Positions 20,818 through 29,821 of a stretch of 64,000 bases of DNA are shown here, in pieces. Position numbers and translations under genes: made by a program. Location of the stretch: positions 61,984 through 125,983 of the forward strand of contig JAQWTI010000039.1 in assembly GCA_029242745.1 (NCBI GenBank). Reading direction: 5' to 3'. Position 1 is the first letter of the stretch. Each line of letters starts with the position of its first letter. This DNA is from Acidimicrobiales bacterium (GTDB lineage: Bacteria > Actinomycetota > Acidimicrobiia > Acidimicrobiales > MedAcidi-G1). A model generated the notes under the pieces. It did not search any database. It was given only the letters and a program-made list of their open reading frames with translations, and had not been told where the DNA came from.

Positions 20818-21395
20818 ACGACCGTGACGCACTTATTGCCCATCTTTTGGAGTACTCCGTCCGCACTGGGGATTTCACGCTGAAATCTGGGCGAAAAAGC
20901 ACCTGGTTCTGCGACGCTAAGCAGACGGCGTGCCGTGCTGAAGGGATTCTGCTGGTGGCAGATGCAGCGCTGGCCGAGATCGACGCACTGGATGCTGAAA
21001 TGGGGCAAGAGGGAGGCCCGATTACAGCTATTGGTGGTCTGGCGGCTGGAGCCGACCCGGTGGCGTTTGGTATTGCGGCAGTTGCCGCGACTCGGGGTCG
21101 GTTCCTTCGGTCTTTCAGTATCCGCAAGGAGGCCAAAGACCATGGGGTAGATGGCCGTCTTGCGGGAGCCCTTCTACCTGGTGATCGGGTGGTGATCACT
21201 GAAGACACGGTTACACGTGGGACATCCCCGCTTGAGGCTGCAGAAATCGTTCGGGCCCTGGGAGCCAACCCAGTGGTTGTGTTACCCATTGTGGACAGGG
21301 GTGGGACGTGTCGCGCAGCGGCTGCTGCGGTGGGGATCTCCTTTCGCCCGTTAGTGACCGCTCTCGATTTGGGCTTCCCATACGAGGGCCCCTGA
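20814..21395 (+). CDS. pyrE: Orotate phosphoribosyltransferase
   Basis: 193 residues, a pyrimidine enzyme at the end of the purine run. FTLKSGRKSTWFCDAK binds orotate, GLAAGADPVAFGIA and RKEAKDHGVDGRL match OPRTase, and VVITEDTVTRGTSPLEA is the PRPP loop. It makes OMP from orotate and PRPP, so coupling to purF and purM places two PRPP-using pathways under shared control. GTG start with GTGA overlap to purM. Confidence 0.93.
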   Translation: MNDRDALIAHLLEYSVRTGDFTLKSGRKSTWFCDAKQTACRAEGILLVADAALAEIDALDAEMGQEGGPITAIGGLAAGADPVAFGIAAVAATRGRFLRSFSIRKEAKDHGVDGRLAGALLPGDRVVITEDTVTRGTSPLEAAEIVRALGANPVVVLPIVDRGGTCRAAAAAVGISFRPLVTALDLGFPYEGP

Positions 21396-21428
21396 CTTCT
21401 GATAAGAGCGTTCTGCTAAGGCACTTTC

Positions 21429-21434
21429 TAGGCT
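21429..21434 (+). promoter_or_regulatory. -10 box of the malic enzyme gene
   Basis: TAGGCT, 6 nt before the ATG at 21441, with no Shine-Dalgarno between. Confidence 0.38.
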
Positions 21435-21440
21435 TATACG

Positions 21441-22844
21441 ATGCCCTTCCTCCCCACTGCGGCCTATTCCATCCACATCCAGGTGGCGTTAGACAACGTG
21501 CCCAACACTTTGGGACGTCTCGCTACCGCCATAGGCGAGGCAGGGGCCAACATCATTTCGATGGGTGGTTTCGATGTTCGTGGTGAGTTACTGGTCAATG
21601 ATGTGGTGGTCAACTGTCGAGATGAGGACCATGCCTCATCAGTGATTTCCGCTATTGGAAGTCAAGCAGGTGTGGAAATTCTCCATTGGTACGACCGCAC
21701 TTTTGCAATGCACGAAGGGGGCAAGATCGAAGTTTCATCTCTGGCCGCAGTTAACGACCGTCACGACCTGTCAATGGCTTACACCCCTGGTGTCGCCAGG
21801 GTTTGCATGGCCATCCATGAAGAACCAGCTCGGGCCCACGATCTGACTATTAAGAAGAACACAGTCGCCGTTGTTTCCGATGGCACGGCAGTTCTGGGTC
21901 TTGGCGATATTGGTCCGGCGGCCGCAATGCCTGTCATGGAGGGTAAGGCTCTGCTGTTCAAGGAGTTCGCTGGAGTTGACGCCTTCCCGATCTGCCTCGA
22001 TGTCACTGACCCGCAGGAAATCATCGACACCGTTATCCGTATTGCCCCGGCATTTGGTGGCATCAATTTGGAGGACATCGCTGCACCGGCAGCTTTTTAT
22101 GTAGAGGAAGCCCTGCGTGCGGCGCTCGATATACCGGTGTTCCACGATGATCAGCACGGGACTGCGGTGGTAACTCTTGCAGCCTTGTGGAACTCTTGTC
22201 GCCTTACCGACCGGGATATCGGTGAGCTCTCGGTGGTAATCGCTGGCATGGGGGCGGCCGGGGTGGCTGTGGGGAAAATCCTTCTAGATGCTGGGGTGGG
22301 AGAGATCGTCGGCGTGGACCGGCGTGGGGCTGTTTATTCTGGCCGCGACAATCTGAACGTCGCTAAGGAGTGGTTTGCTGAGCACACCAACCCGGAGCGA
22401 AAGATGGGAACCCTGCAGGACGTTCTGGTCGGCACTGACGTGTTTGTGGGTGTGAGTGGACCCGGCCTCATTGACGCTGCCGACCTCCGGACTATGAATC
22501 CAGATCCGATCGTGTTCGCCATGGCAAACCCCGAACCAGAGATCCACCCGGAGGAGGCTGATGGGCTCGCTGCCGTGATGGCTACGGGTCGCAGTGACTA
22601 CCCGAACCAGATCAACAACGTCTTGGCTTTCCCAGGGATTTTTCGGGGGGCGTTGGACGCCAAGGCCACTGACATCACCGAGAATATGAAACTTGCTGCA
22701 GCCCAGGCGATAGCTGACTCGGTACCGGTTGGGGACCTGAAGCCTTCGTTCGTGGTCCCGTCGGTGTTTGACAAGTCAGTACCACACCGTGTCGCCGCCG
22801 CCGTTGCCATCGCAGCGGTTCACGACGGCGTCTGCCGCTCCTGA
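21441..22844 (+). CDS. NAD(P)-dependent malic enzyme with N-terminal ACT domain
   Basis: 467 residues. Residues 1-80 (YSIHIQVALDNVPNTLGRLA ... GANIISMGGF) form an ACT regulatory domain. The malic enzyme core follows with LSMAYTPGVARVC (catalytic Tyr), VSDGTAVLGLGDIGPAAAMPVMEGKA and FHDDQHGTAVV (metal-binding Asp pair). The Rossmann motif is VIAGMGAAGVAVGKIL. It oxidatively decarboxylates malate to pyruvate. The cofactor preference is not decided by what I can read. An ACT domain suggests amino-acid control. It has a leaderless promoter 6 nt upstream; the next gene starts 12 bases after the stop. Confidence 0.93.
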   Translation: MPFLPTAAYSIHIQVALDNVPNTLGRLATAIGEAGANIISMGGFDVRGELLVNDVVVNCRDEDHASSVISAIGSQAGVEILHWYDRTFAMHEGGKIEVSSLAAVNDRHDLSMAYTPGVARVCMAIHEEPARAHDLTIKKNTVAVVSDGTAVLGLGDIGPAAAMPVMEGKALLFKEFAGVDAFPICLDVTDPQEIIDTVIRIAPAFGGINLEDIAAPAAFYVEEALRAALDIPVFHDDQHGTAVVTLAALWNSCRLTDRDIGELSVVIAGMGAAGVAVGKILLDAGVGEIVGVDRRGAVYSGRDNLNVAKEWFAEHTNPERKMGTLQDVLVGTDVFVGVSGPGLIDAADLRTMNPDPIVFAMANPEPEIHPEEADGLAAVMATGRSDYPNQINNVLAFPGIFRGALDAKATDITENMKLAAAQAIADSVPVGDLKPSFVVPSVFDKSVPHRVAAAVAIAAVHDGVCRS

Positions 22845-22855
22845 CCAGGCTCGGT

Positions 22856-23638
22856 ATGGGGAGTCGACACGGAGTACCAACCGGGCCGATTCGAGCTGTT
22901 ACTTTCGACCTATGGAACACGCTGCTGACCAGTGTCCCGGGTGGCCTAGAGGTCCGTCGCCGGTACTGGGAGGAAGTGATAGAGGAGCGGAGACTAGATA
23001 TTCCGCCCACTCTCTTGGAGGGTGTTCTGTCGATCCTCCCTGACCGTTTCGAAACTGAGTGGCGGACTGGTCGCCACTACGGTCCGGAGCGAGCTCTCGA
23101 GGAGTGCTTCGTTGCTTTTGGTGACCGTGTAGATGCTGAGGACTGCCGGGCCCTTGCTGACGCGTTCGATCTTGCGTCCTACCATTTGCAGGTGGTACCA
23201 GTACCTGATGCAGCGAACGTTCTGTCTGCGGTGGCAGGGAGAGGTCTATTAGTTGGCATTGTGTCGGATACGAATCTTGCAATTGGTCGGCACCTCAGGA
23301 CCTACCTTGACCGCTACGGCATCCTCGAACACGTGCATTTTGCTGCATTCTCTGACGAGGTGGGTGTCTACAAGCCCAGTCCGTTGATCTTCCAAGCCGC
23401 GCTATATGGCCTCGGAGTGGATGATCCAGCGTCAGTGATCCATGTAGGTGATCTAAAGCGGACCGACGTAGCCGGTGCTCGTAACTTCGGCATGGGAACA
23501 GTGAGATTCAATGGCGCTATAGACGATGACGAACCGGGTGAGGACGCCGACCATGTCATTGACGACCTCATTGAATTGCTTGACTTGCTATCTCACTTGA
23601 CACCTATCCGAAAGGTAACGGGGAAATCTCGTGGATGA
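22856..23638 (+). CDS. HAD-superfamily hydrolase
   Basis: 260 residues. Motif I is VTFDLWNTLL (nucleophile Asp, with Trp in place of the usual second Asp at +2), motif II is GIVSDTN, and motifs III and IV are YKPSPLIFQAAL and VIHVGDLKRTDVAGARNFGM. This is the subclass IA layout with a helical cap. Replacement of the +2 Asp, the usual acid/base, is also seen in dehalogenase-like members. The substrate is unknown. The end overlaps the next gene by 8 bases. Confidence 0.82.
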   Translation: MGSRHGVPTGPIRAVTFDLWNTLLTSVPGGLEVRRRYWEEVIEERRLDIPPTLLEGVLSILPDRFETEWRTGRHYGPERALEECFVAFGDRVDAEDCRALADAFDLASYHLQVVPVPDAANVLSAVAGRGLLVGIVSDTNLAIGRHLRTYLDRYGILEHVHFAAFSDEVGVYKPSPLIFQAALYGLGVDDPASVIHVGDLKRTDVAGARNFGMGTVRFNGAIDDDEPGEDADHVIDDLIELLDLLSHLTPIRKVTGKSRG

Positions 23639-24380
23639 CACTGGGGTTATTTTGGTCGTTGATGCTGGGGTGGCATCAATCACCTTGAATCGTCCCCATC
23701 GGAAGAACGCCATCACTGGACCGTTGTCTGATGCGTTGGCTGATGCTTTCGACAGCGTGTCCCGTCGTGATGACGTGCATGTCGTACTGTTTTCCGGAGC
23801 CGGTGGTGGCTTTTGCTCAGGTCTCGACACCGTTGAATACAACGCCGATCCAGCTCCGAATTGGATGGCTACCTCCACGGAGTCACTGCTTGCAGCGCAT
23901 GCAGCGATCTTCGATTGCCCGGTGCCAGTTGTCGGTGCTCTCGAAGGGTTCGCGATTAATGGTGGGGCGGCCTTCGCCTTGGCTTGTGATCTTCTGGTTG
24001 TTGGTGAGTCGGCTTTCCTCCAAGTGGGAGAAATCCGTCACGGGATGGCCGCCCCCATGAATTTGGCCTGGCTACTAGCTCGCTATCCGGCTTCGGTGGC
24101 CAGACAGATAGTTCTTACCGGGCGACGTTTTACTGGCCCTGATCTTCACCGATTGGGAATCGCACTTGATGTGGTGCCGGATGCTGAGGTCCTAGGTGCA
24201 GCGCGAGTACTTGCTTGCGACATAGCTACCTGGCCAACACCAAACGTGGCGAACCTCAAGAATGCGATTCATGATCTGGCTAACGGTCAAGAGTCGGCTC
24301 AAGATCTGACGGGTCAGGAGTGGTTCAACCGCGCGTTGACGTCAGTTCTGCTTTCCTCACAAATTGAGTTGCAACCTTGA
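23631..24380 (+). CDS. Enoyl-CoA hydratase/isomerase family protein lacking one catalytic Glu
   Basis: 249 residues from GTG. The crotonase fold is clear: ASITLNRPHRKNAIT near the N-terminus, the oxyanion segment GGGFCSGLD, and the region INGGAAFALACDLLVVGESAF. In classical hydratases the first catalytic Glu lies in GGG-x-E-L; the aligned residue here is Ala. The second Glu is kept in VGEIRHGM. It may therefore be an isomerase, thioesterase or other crotonase activity rather than a true hydratase. The overlap with the HAD gene suggests joint expression. Confidence 0.82.
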   Translation: MDDTGVILVVDAGVASITLNRPHRKNAITGPLSDALADAFDSVSRRDDVHVVLFSGAGGGFCSGLDTVEYNADPAPNWMATSTESLLAAHAAIFDCPVPVVGALEGFAINGGAAFALACDLLVVGESAFLQVGEIRHGMAAPMNLAWLLARYPASVARQIVLTGRRFTGPDLHRLGIALDVVPDAEVLGAARVLACDIATWPTPNVANLKNAIHDLANGQESAQDLTGQEWFNRALTSVLLSSQIELQP

Positions 24381-24502
24381 CGTGTTGTCAAGAAATAATC
24401 AGATCTGCAAATACCAGCTGTTCGTCTTTGAAGAGAACCGGCTCGTTGGCAGATTTGATTGGGCACCGGGTCGGCTGAACAACTTCTCCGTAGTCTCCAT
24501 GC

Positions 24503-24539
24503 GGTGTTGCTAATCCCTGATAACGGTGTGCGCAACACC
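24503..24539. terminator. Possible bidirectional terminator between convergent genes
   Basis: GGTGTTGC (24503-24510) and GCAACACC (24532-24539) are perfect 8-bp arms with a 21-nt loop, in the 176-base gap where a plus-strand and a minus-strand gene meet end to end. No U-tract is present. Confidence 0.25.
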
Positions 24540-24556
24540 TAGTACTCGGGGGTTTC

Positions 24557-25771
24557 CTAGCGATTCCTAGGAACGAATCGAAACGGCCTATCACGATCGC
24601 TAGATGGCTCGCGCGGAAACCCCAGAGCTCGTTCACCAAGCATGTTCTTCTGCACCTCGTCGGTGCCACCACCCAGAGATAATGCCCGCGAATCGCAGAT
24701 GGCGTAGGACCAGTGGTCGGCTGTGGGCTCAATAAGGCGACCAGGTTCCGTGGTCCCCATTGTGTCACCAAGCCATGCCGGGCTGCCCGGGAAGGCCAGC
24801 CGGGCAGCCAGTTCAGCAGCGTCACGCCCCTGACGGGTTCGCCAGAGTTTGAGGATTGACGGATGGATGGTGGGCCGTTTGCTCAACCACTGGATGATCT
24901 GGGATCCAGAGTGGAGTCTGGCCAAGTCTTGTCGGACCAAAGGGTCCCGGGTTCGGCTAGTTAATCGACTTAGATCGAGAAGTCGATCAACTGGCACCGG
25001 CTGGCGCCCACCGCCCCGACCAAGTGAAGAGCGTTCGTAGGAAAGAAGAGCCACAGCCATCCGCCAACCATCGCCCTCAGTACCCACTAGCCATGCGGCG
25101 GGCAAGCGTGCTTCCTCGAGAAATACCTCGTTGAAGTGGGCCACTCCGGTCATCTGGTGGAGCGGCCGAACTTCAATTCCTGACTGGTTCATAGGCACCA
25201 CAAGCATTGAGATGCCAGCATGCTTGGGTACGTCCCAATTGGTGCGCGCCAGGATGATGCCGAGGTCGGCCACTGAAGCCCCAGACGTCCAGACTTTCTG
25301 TCCTGTCACCACCCACTCGTTGCCATCTCGGTGGGCACTGGTTGTCAGGCCTGCCAGATCAGAGCCAGCTCCTGGTTCAGAGTAAAGTTGGCACCAGATT
25401 TCATCACCTCGAAGGCCCGGGCGGAGGAATCGCTCGCGTAGTTCAGCTGATCCGTGATCACGGATAGTGGGTAGGCACATGTCAATCCCAATACCAAAAC
25501 TGGATGTGCTGTCGCCGGCGCCTGCGTTCACCATTTCTTCCTGGAAGATTTGGACGTACCGGCTGTCCAAGTCGCGTCCTCCATCGACGATCGGATAATC
25601 CAATGCTCCTAGATCAGCGTCGAACCGAGCGGCGAGGATGCGTCGGCTGCGGTCGATTCCCTCCTCGGAGTCAGCGAGAAGATCGGAGAGCTGGGCTGCA
25701 AATGCCCGAACCTCAACTCGGAATTCCGCCAGCTCCGGGTCGCGCATCGTATGGTCACTGGGGTGAATCAT
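24557..25771 (-). CDS. Acyl-CoA dehydrogenase family protein
   Basis: 404 residues, three-domain FAD-dependent acyl-CoA dehydrogenase. LYSEPGAGSDLAGLTTSA and VVTGQKVWTSGASVADL are the FAD/substrate signatures in the middle domain. The C-terminal GGGTDEVQKNMLGERALGFPRE replaces the medium-chain enzyme's catalytic Glu position with Gly, as in several FadE subgroups, so the base must be elsewhere or absent. The start is ATG 25771 (MIHPSDHTMRDPE); ATG 25747 is an alternative. A 16-bp palindrome lies 12 bases upstream, shared with the divergent sulfatase. Confidence 0.88.
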   Translation of the reverse strand: MIHPSDHTMRDPELAEFRVEVRAFAAQLSDLLADSEEGIDRSRRILAARFDADLGALDYPIVDGGRDLDSRYVQIFQEEMVNAGAGDSTSSFGIGIDMCLPTIRDHGSAELRERFLRPGLRGDEIWCQLYSEPGAGSDLAGLTTSAHRDGNEWVVTGQKVWTSGASVADLGIILARTNWDVPKHAGISMLVVPMNQSGIEVRPLHQMTGVAHFNEVFLEEARLPAAWLVGTEGDGWRMAVALLSYERSSLGRGGGRQPVPVDRLLDLSRLTSRTRDPLVRQDLARLHSGSQIIQWLSKRPTIHPSILKLWRTRQGRDAAELAARLAFPGSPAWLGDTMGTTEPGRLIEPTADHWSYAICDSRALSLGGGTDEVQKNMLGERALGFPREPSSDRDRPFRFVPRNR

Positions 25772-25783
25772 CTAAGGAGATTT

Positions 25784-25799
25784 TTAGCCACCTGGCTAA
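25784..25799. promoter_or_regulatory. Perfect 16-bp palindrome between acyl-CoA dehydrogenase and sulfatase
   Basis: TTAGCCA-cc-TGGCTAA has the same 7+2+7 geometry as the palindrome at 3460 but a different sequence. It lies between divergent genes and may be a shared operator. Confidence 0.45.
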
Positions 25800-25853
25800 G
25801 AGCTAGCTGCATTGGGCGATCTCAGGCCTAACTATGTTGAAATTCTGTCACCA

Positions 25854-28178
25854 ATGACCACAATCCCGCGACCAACCCCACCTTATGCCGGGACCATTGG
25901 GCGCCTTACCGAGGACTGCATCCCCGACCCGATCCAGCTTGATCAAGCCCCCGAAGGGGCACCCAACGTGGTAATCGTTCTGCTCGACGACGTGGGCTTC
26001 GGTTCGTTTCAGGCTTTTGGTGGTCCCGTACCGGCGCCCGGCCTCGAGCGGGTAGCGGTTGAAGGGCTGCGCTTCAACCGGTTCCACACCACGGCCATTT
26101 GCGCGCCCACCCGGGCCGCGATGCTCACGGGCCGTAACCACCACACCGTTCACATGGGTCACATCACCGAGATGGCGACTTCCTACCCAGCCTTTGACTC
26201 GGTTATCCCCCGGGAGGCGGCCACCGTGGCCGAGGTGCTGCGCCAGAACGGCTACACCACCGGGATGTTTGGCAAGGGCCATCTCACCCCGTCCTGGGAG
26301 ACCGGTCCAGCTGGTCCGTTCGACCGCTGGCCTACAGGTCTGGGCTTTGATCGGTTCTACGGGTTTCCCGGTGCCGAGACCTCCCAGTTCGAACCAGATC
26401 TTTATGACCAGACCACCCCGATTGCTCCTTATGAGGGTCGGGATGATTACCACCTGACCGAGGACATGGCAGACAAGGCCATCGAGTGGATGCAGAGGAT
26501 CAGGGCTCACCGACCTGACAAGCCGTTTCTGTGCTACTTCGCTCCTGGTGCTGTGCACACACCGCTGCATGTTCCCGATGCCTGGCTGGACCGCTTTCGC
26601 GGTTTCTTCGATGACGGCTGGGACGAACTGCGCCAGTCAATCTTTGAGCGGCAGTTGGCGATGGGGGTCATTCCGCCAGGCACGGAGAACACTCCTCGTC
26701 CCGGCGAGATCCCGTCTTGGGATGACTACCCAGACCGGTACAAGCCAGTGGCCCGTCGCCTGATGGAGGTGTTCGCAGCCTTCCTGGCTCATACCGACGC
26801 GCAGGTGGCCCGCCTCATTGACACCATTGAGGCCATGGGAGAGTGGGACGACACCCTCTTTATCTACGTCACCGGTGACAACGGGGCGTCGGCCGAGGGC
26901 CGTATCCACGGTACCTGGTCCCTGCCCGCTCTTCAGAATGGGCAGGAGGAGGACCCTGAGTTCCTGCTCGAGCACATCAACGACTTTGGCACGGTCCGAA
27001 GTGAGTGCCACTACAACGTTGGGTGGGCGTGGGCTCTAGACGCACCGTTCCAGTGGATGAAGCAGGTGGCATCGCACTTCGGGGGGACCCGCAACGGCTT
27101 AGCCGTGTCTTGGCCTAGGCACATCACCGACGCCGGTGGACTACGGGACCAGTTCCACCACGTCGTCGATTTAGCGCCGACCATCCTTGAAGCTGCGGGG
27201 GTAGTTCCTCCGTCGAGGGTTAATGGGATTGATCAGATGCCTGTAGAGGGACAATCGATGCTGGCCTCCTTCACTGATCCTGGGGTGGACGGCCGGCGCA
27301 CCCAGTACTTCGAGATGATGGGAAACCGCGGCATCTACCACGACGGTTTCATGGCTTCCTGTTTCCACGGGAAGGTACCTTGGGTGCGGTTTGGTTCAGC
27401 GCCGTTCGATGGTCCGCAGGAGTCGTGGGAGCTCTACGACGTACGTGACGACTTCTCCCAAAGTCACGATCTCGCTGACGAGCGTCCCGAGCTGCTGGCC
27501 GATATGCAGGATCGGTTCCATGCGGAGTGCCTCCGTAACGGCGTGTATCCCCTGCGAGACGCCGCCGCCAACCGGGATCCGACGGTCCGGGTGCCGAGAG
27601 CTCTGGCCGGCGTGAGGCGGATGACATACACCACAGCGCACGTCCGGATGCCTGAGCAGGCCGTGCTGAACATCAAGAACCACTCGTATCGGATCACCTG
27701 TCAACTTGATGTGCCCGAGGGAGTGGTTGAGGGAGTCGTGGTTTCCCAGGGCGGGAGCTTTAACGGATGGTCGATCTACCTCGACAATGGGTGCCCTGCT
27801 TGGCACTACAACCTTTATGGCCATGAACGGACCACTGTGGCGGCTGATAAGCCGTTGGCCCCCGGTCGCCGAGAGTTAACTCTTTTATTTGATTCGGATG
27901 GTGGCTTTGGGGCCGGAGGGAAAGGACTGCTGGGTGTTGACGGCCGAGTGGTGGGTCAGGCCCGGCTGGACCGGACCGTACCGGTGGTATTTTCCATGGG
28001 TGGTGAGACCTTTGATGTGGGCACAGACACCGGCTCACCGGTCGGGCCGTATCCACATGGGTTCGCGTGCACGGCGATGATCCATAATGTCACCATTGAA
28101 ATCCTAGAAGAGTTGGATGAGGCCACGCAGACGGCAGTAGCCAACGGGATGCTCTACGCCGAATCAGTCACCCAGTGA
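25854..28178 (+). CDS. Arylsulfatase, AtsD/AtsA type
   Basis: 774 residues from ATG 25854; a TTG at 25812 would add 14. VVIVLLDDVGFG binds calcium, and ICAPTRAAMLTGRNHH is the C-x-P-T-R motif whose Cys becomes formylglycine. FGKGHLTPSWE and YVTGDNGASAEG are further active-site parts. Size and sequence resemble the long mycobacterial AtsD and Pseudomonas AtsA group. The last 200 residues form a beta-rich domain (VEGVVVSQGGSFNGWSIYLD). No signal peptide is seen, so cytosolic action on sulfate esters is likely. An anaerobic or FGE maturase is not in the window. Confidence 0.9.
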   Translation: MTTIPRPTPPYAGTIGRLTEDCIPDPIQLDQAPEGAPNVVIVLLDDVGFGSFQAFGGPVPAPGLERVAVEGLRFNRFHTTAICAPTRAAMLTGRNHHTVHMGHITEMATSYPAFDSVIPREAATVAEVLRQNGYTTGMFGKGHLTPSWETGPAGPFDRWPTGLGFDRFYGFPGAETSQFEPDLYDQTTPIAPYEGRDDYHLTEDMADKAIEWMQRIRAHRPDKPFLCYFAPGAVHTPLHVPDAWLDRFRGFFDDGWDELRQSIFERQLAMGVIPPGTENTPRPGEIPSWDDYPDRYKPVARRLMEVFAAFLAHTDAQVARLIDTIEAMGEWDDTLFIYVTGDNGASAEGRIHGTWSLPALQNGQEEDPEFLLEHINDFGTVRSECHYNVGWAWALDAPFQWMKQVASHFGGTRNGLAVSWPRHITDAGGLRDQFHHVVDLAPTILEAAGVVPPSRVNGIDQMPVEGQSMLASFTDPGVDGRRTQYFEMMGNRGIYHDGFMASCFHGKVPWVRFGSAPFDGPQESWELYDVRDDFSQSHDLADERPELLADMQDRFHAECLRNGVYPLRDAAANRDPTVRVPRALAGVRRMTYTTAHVRMPEQAVLNIKNHSYRITCQLDVPEGVVEGVVVSQGGSFNGWSIYLDNGCPAWHYNLYGHERTTVAADKPLAPGRRELTLLFDSDGGFGAGGKGLLGVDGRVVGQARLDRTVPVVFSMGGETFDVGTDTGSPVGPYPHGFACTAMIHNVTIEILEELDEATQTAVANGMLYAESVTQ

Positions 28179-28250
28179 TCCAAACCCTTCGCTACTGCTG
28201 GTTTATTCGCCTAGTTGGTTATCGGAACCCGTTGCAGGCAAATTTGTAGC

Positions 28251-29789
28251 ATGCCTTCCAACCTCCTGAGACAGACCGGGGTGGAACCGGATGGATTGGC
28301 TGTCGCTGCAGTCGGAGGGGGAGGTTTCTACACCTGGGATGGCGTGGAGTCACGGGCCCGAAGATTTGCGGCGGCTCTTTCGGCGGAGGGGCTGGAGGCC
28401 GGTGATCGGTGGGCGGTCATGGCCCACAATCGTATCGAGTGGACGCCGCTGGTATTAGGAAACCTTAGGGCTGGCACTCGATACGTGCCGATCAACTGGC
28501 ACCTCACAGTTGAGGAAGTGGCCTACCTTCTGAACGACTCGCAGAGCCGTCTATTGGTAGTCGACAGCGCTAACGCTGAGGTGGGCCAAGCGGCTGCTGC
28601 AGTGGTGGGCTTAGAAAGGGTCATCACGCTCGACTCCGTACCGGGAGTCGGGGAGTTTGAGGACTGGTTGGCTGCCCATCGTGATGTTGAACCACAAGAT
28701 GGGTTGGCAGGTTCTGTTCGGAACTACACCTCTGGTACGACAGGACAACCTAAGGGCGTTCGGCGGTCAGACGAGCGGGGGACAGCCGATCAAGTCATAA
28801 AGAGGGTGAGCGACGTCATGGGCCGCTTCTTCTCGTTGCCCGATCATGGTCCACACCTTGTGGTTAGTCCTATGTATCACTCGATGCCAGCTGCCTTTCA
28901 CAGCGCAGCTCTTGGAATTGGACAGTCCATTCTCTATGAGAACCGCTTTGACGTTGAACGCTTCCTCCAGACGATTGAAGAAAGGGAGGTCACTAGCGCT
29001 GTCGTAGTTCCTACCCATCTCGTCCGACTGGCCAAGCGGAGCGACGAACTCGCTGGTCGACACAACCTGTCGTCACTCGTATCAGTGGTCCATGGCGGGG
29101 CGCCTTGCCCTCGATGGGCCAAGGAGGTGGTTCTGGACTGGTGGGGCCCGGTCGTCTACGAACTCTTTGGATCGTCAGAGGGAACTGGACCACTGCTCGT
29201 CACCCCGAAGACCTGGCGGGAACGACCCGGCAGTGTCGGTGAAACACCGGGATTTCTTGAGGTGGCTGCGTTCGCCGAGGACGGTAACCGGTTGCCAGAC
29301 GGTGAGACCGGAACGCTCTACTTCCTGCGTGAGAACTTCCAGACCGAGTATGTGGGGGAAGCCATCAAGACCTCCGCCAGCCGCCTGCCTGGCGGCTGGT
29401 TCACGGTCGGAGATGTCGGTCATGTTGATGAGGACGGATATGTGTACCTCTCAGATCGCAAGATCGACATGGTGATAAGTGGTGGCGCGAACATCTATCC
29501 AGCAGAAGTGGAGGCTGTCCTCAGTGCCCATCCAGTAGTGGCTGACTGCGCGGTATTCGGTATTCCGGACGATGAGTGGGGTGAGCAGGTAAAGGCCGCT
29601 GTTGAATTTGAATTGGGGACGTCCGTCAGCGAGGACGAACTGATCAAATGGTGTCGGGATCGGCTGGCGGGGTTTAAGTGCCCGAGGTCAGTCGATGTGC
29701 ACCTGGCCATGCCTCGTGAGGCCAGCGGCAAGTTAAAGAAGCGTCGTTTGCGCGACGTCTACTGGGAGCGGAGCGACCGGGCTATCTGA
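28251..29789 (+). CDS. AMP-forming acyl-CoA synthetase / ligase
   Basis: 512 residues from ATG 28251. I prefer this to GTG 28215 because MPSNLLRQTG is a normal ligase N-terminus. The ATP P-loop YTSGTTGQPKG is at 159-169, YELFGSSEGTGP is the A5 motif, WFTVGDVGHVDEDGYVYLSDRKIDMVISGGANIYPAEVE is split here as GWFTVGDVGHVDEDGY and DRKIDMVISGGANIYPAE, and the catalytic Lys lies in REASGKLKKR. It activates a carboxylic acid to its CoA ester. Flanking acyl-CoA genes suggest a fatty or aromatic acid, unproven. Confidence 0.9.
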   Translation: MPSNLLRQTGVEPDGLAVAAVGGGGFYTWDGVESRARRFAAALSAEGLEAGDRWAVMAHNRIEWTPLVLGNLRAGTRYVPINWHLTVEEVAYLLNDSQSRLLVVDSANAEVGQAAAAVVGLERVITLDSVPGVGEFEDWLAAHRDVEPQDGLAGSVRNYTSGTTGQPKGVRRSDERGTADQVIKRVSDVMGRFFSLPDHGPHLVVSPMYHSMPAAFHSAALGIGQSILYENRFDVERFLQTIEEREVTSAVVVPTHLVRLAKRSDELAGRHNLSSLVSVVHGGAPCPRWAKEVVLDWWGPVVYELFGSSEGTGPLLVTPKTWRERPGSVGETPGFLEVAAFAEDGNRLPDGETGTLYFLRENFQTEYVGEAIKTSASRLPGGWFTVGDVGHVDEDGYVYLSDRKIDMVISGGANIYPAEVEAVLSAHPVVADCAVFGIPDDEWGEQVKAAVEFELGTSVSEDELIKWCRDRLAGFKCPRSVDVHLAMPREASGKLKKRRLRDVYWERSDRAI

Positions 29790-29821
29790 AACGGAGCGGG
29801 CAGGACCCGAGCAGCGGCAAG

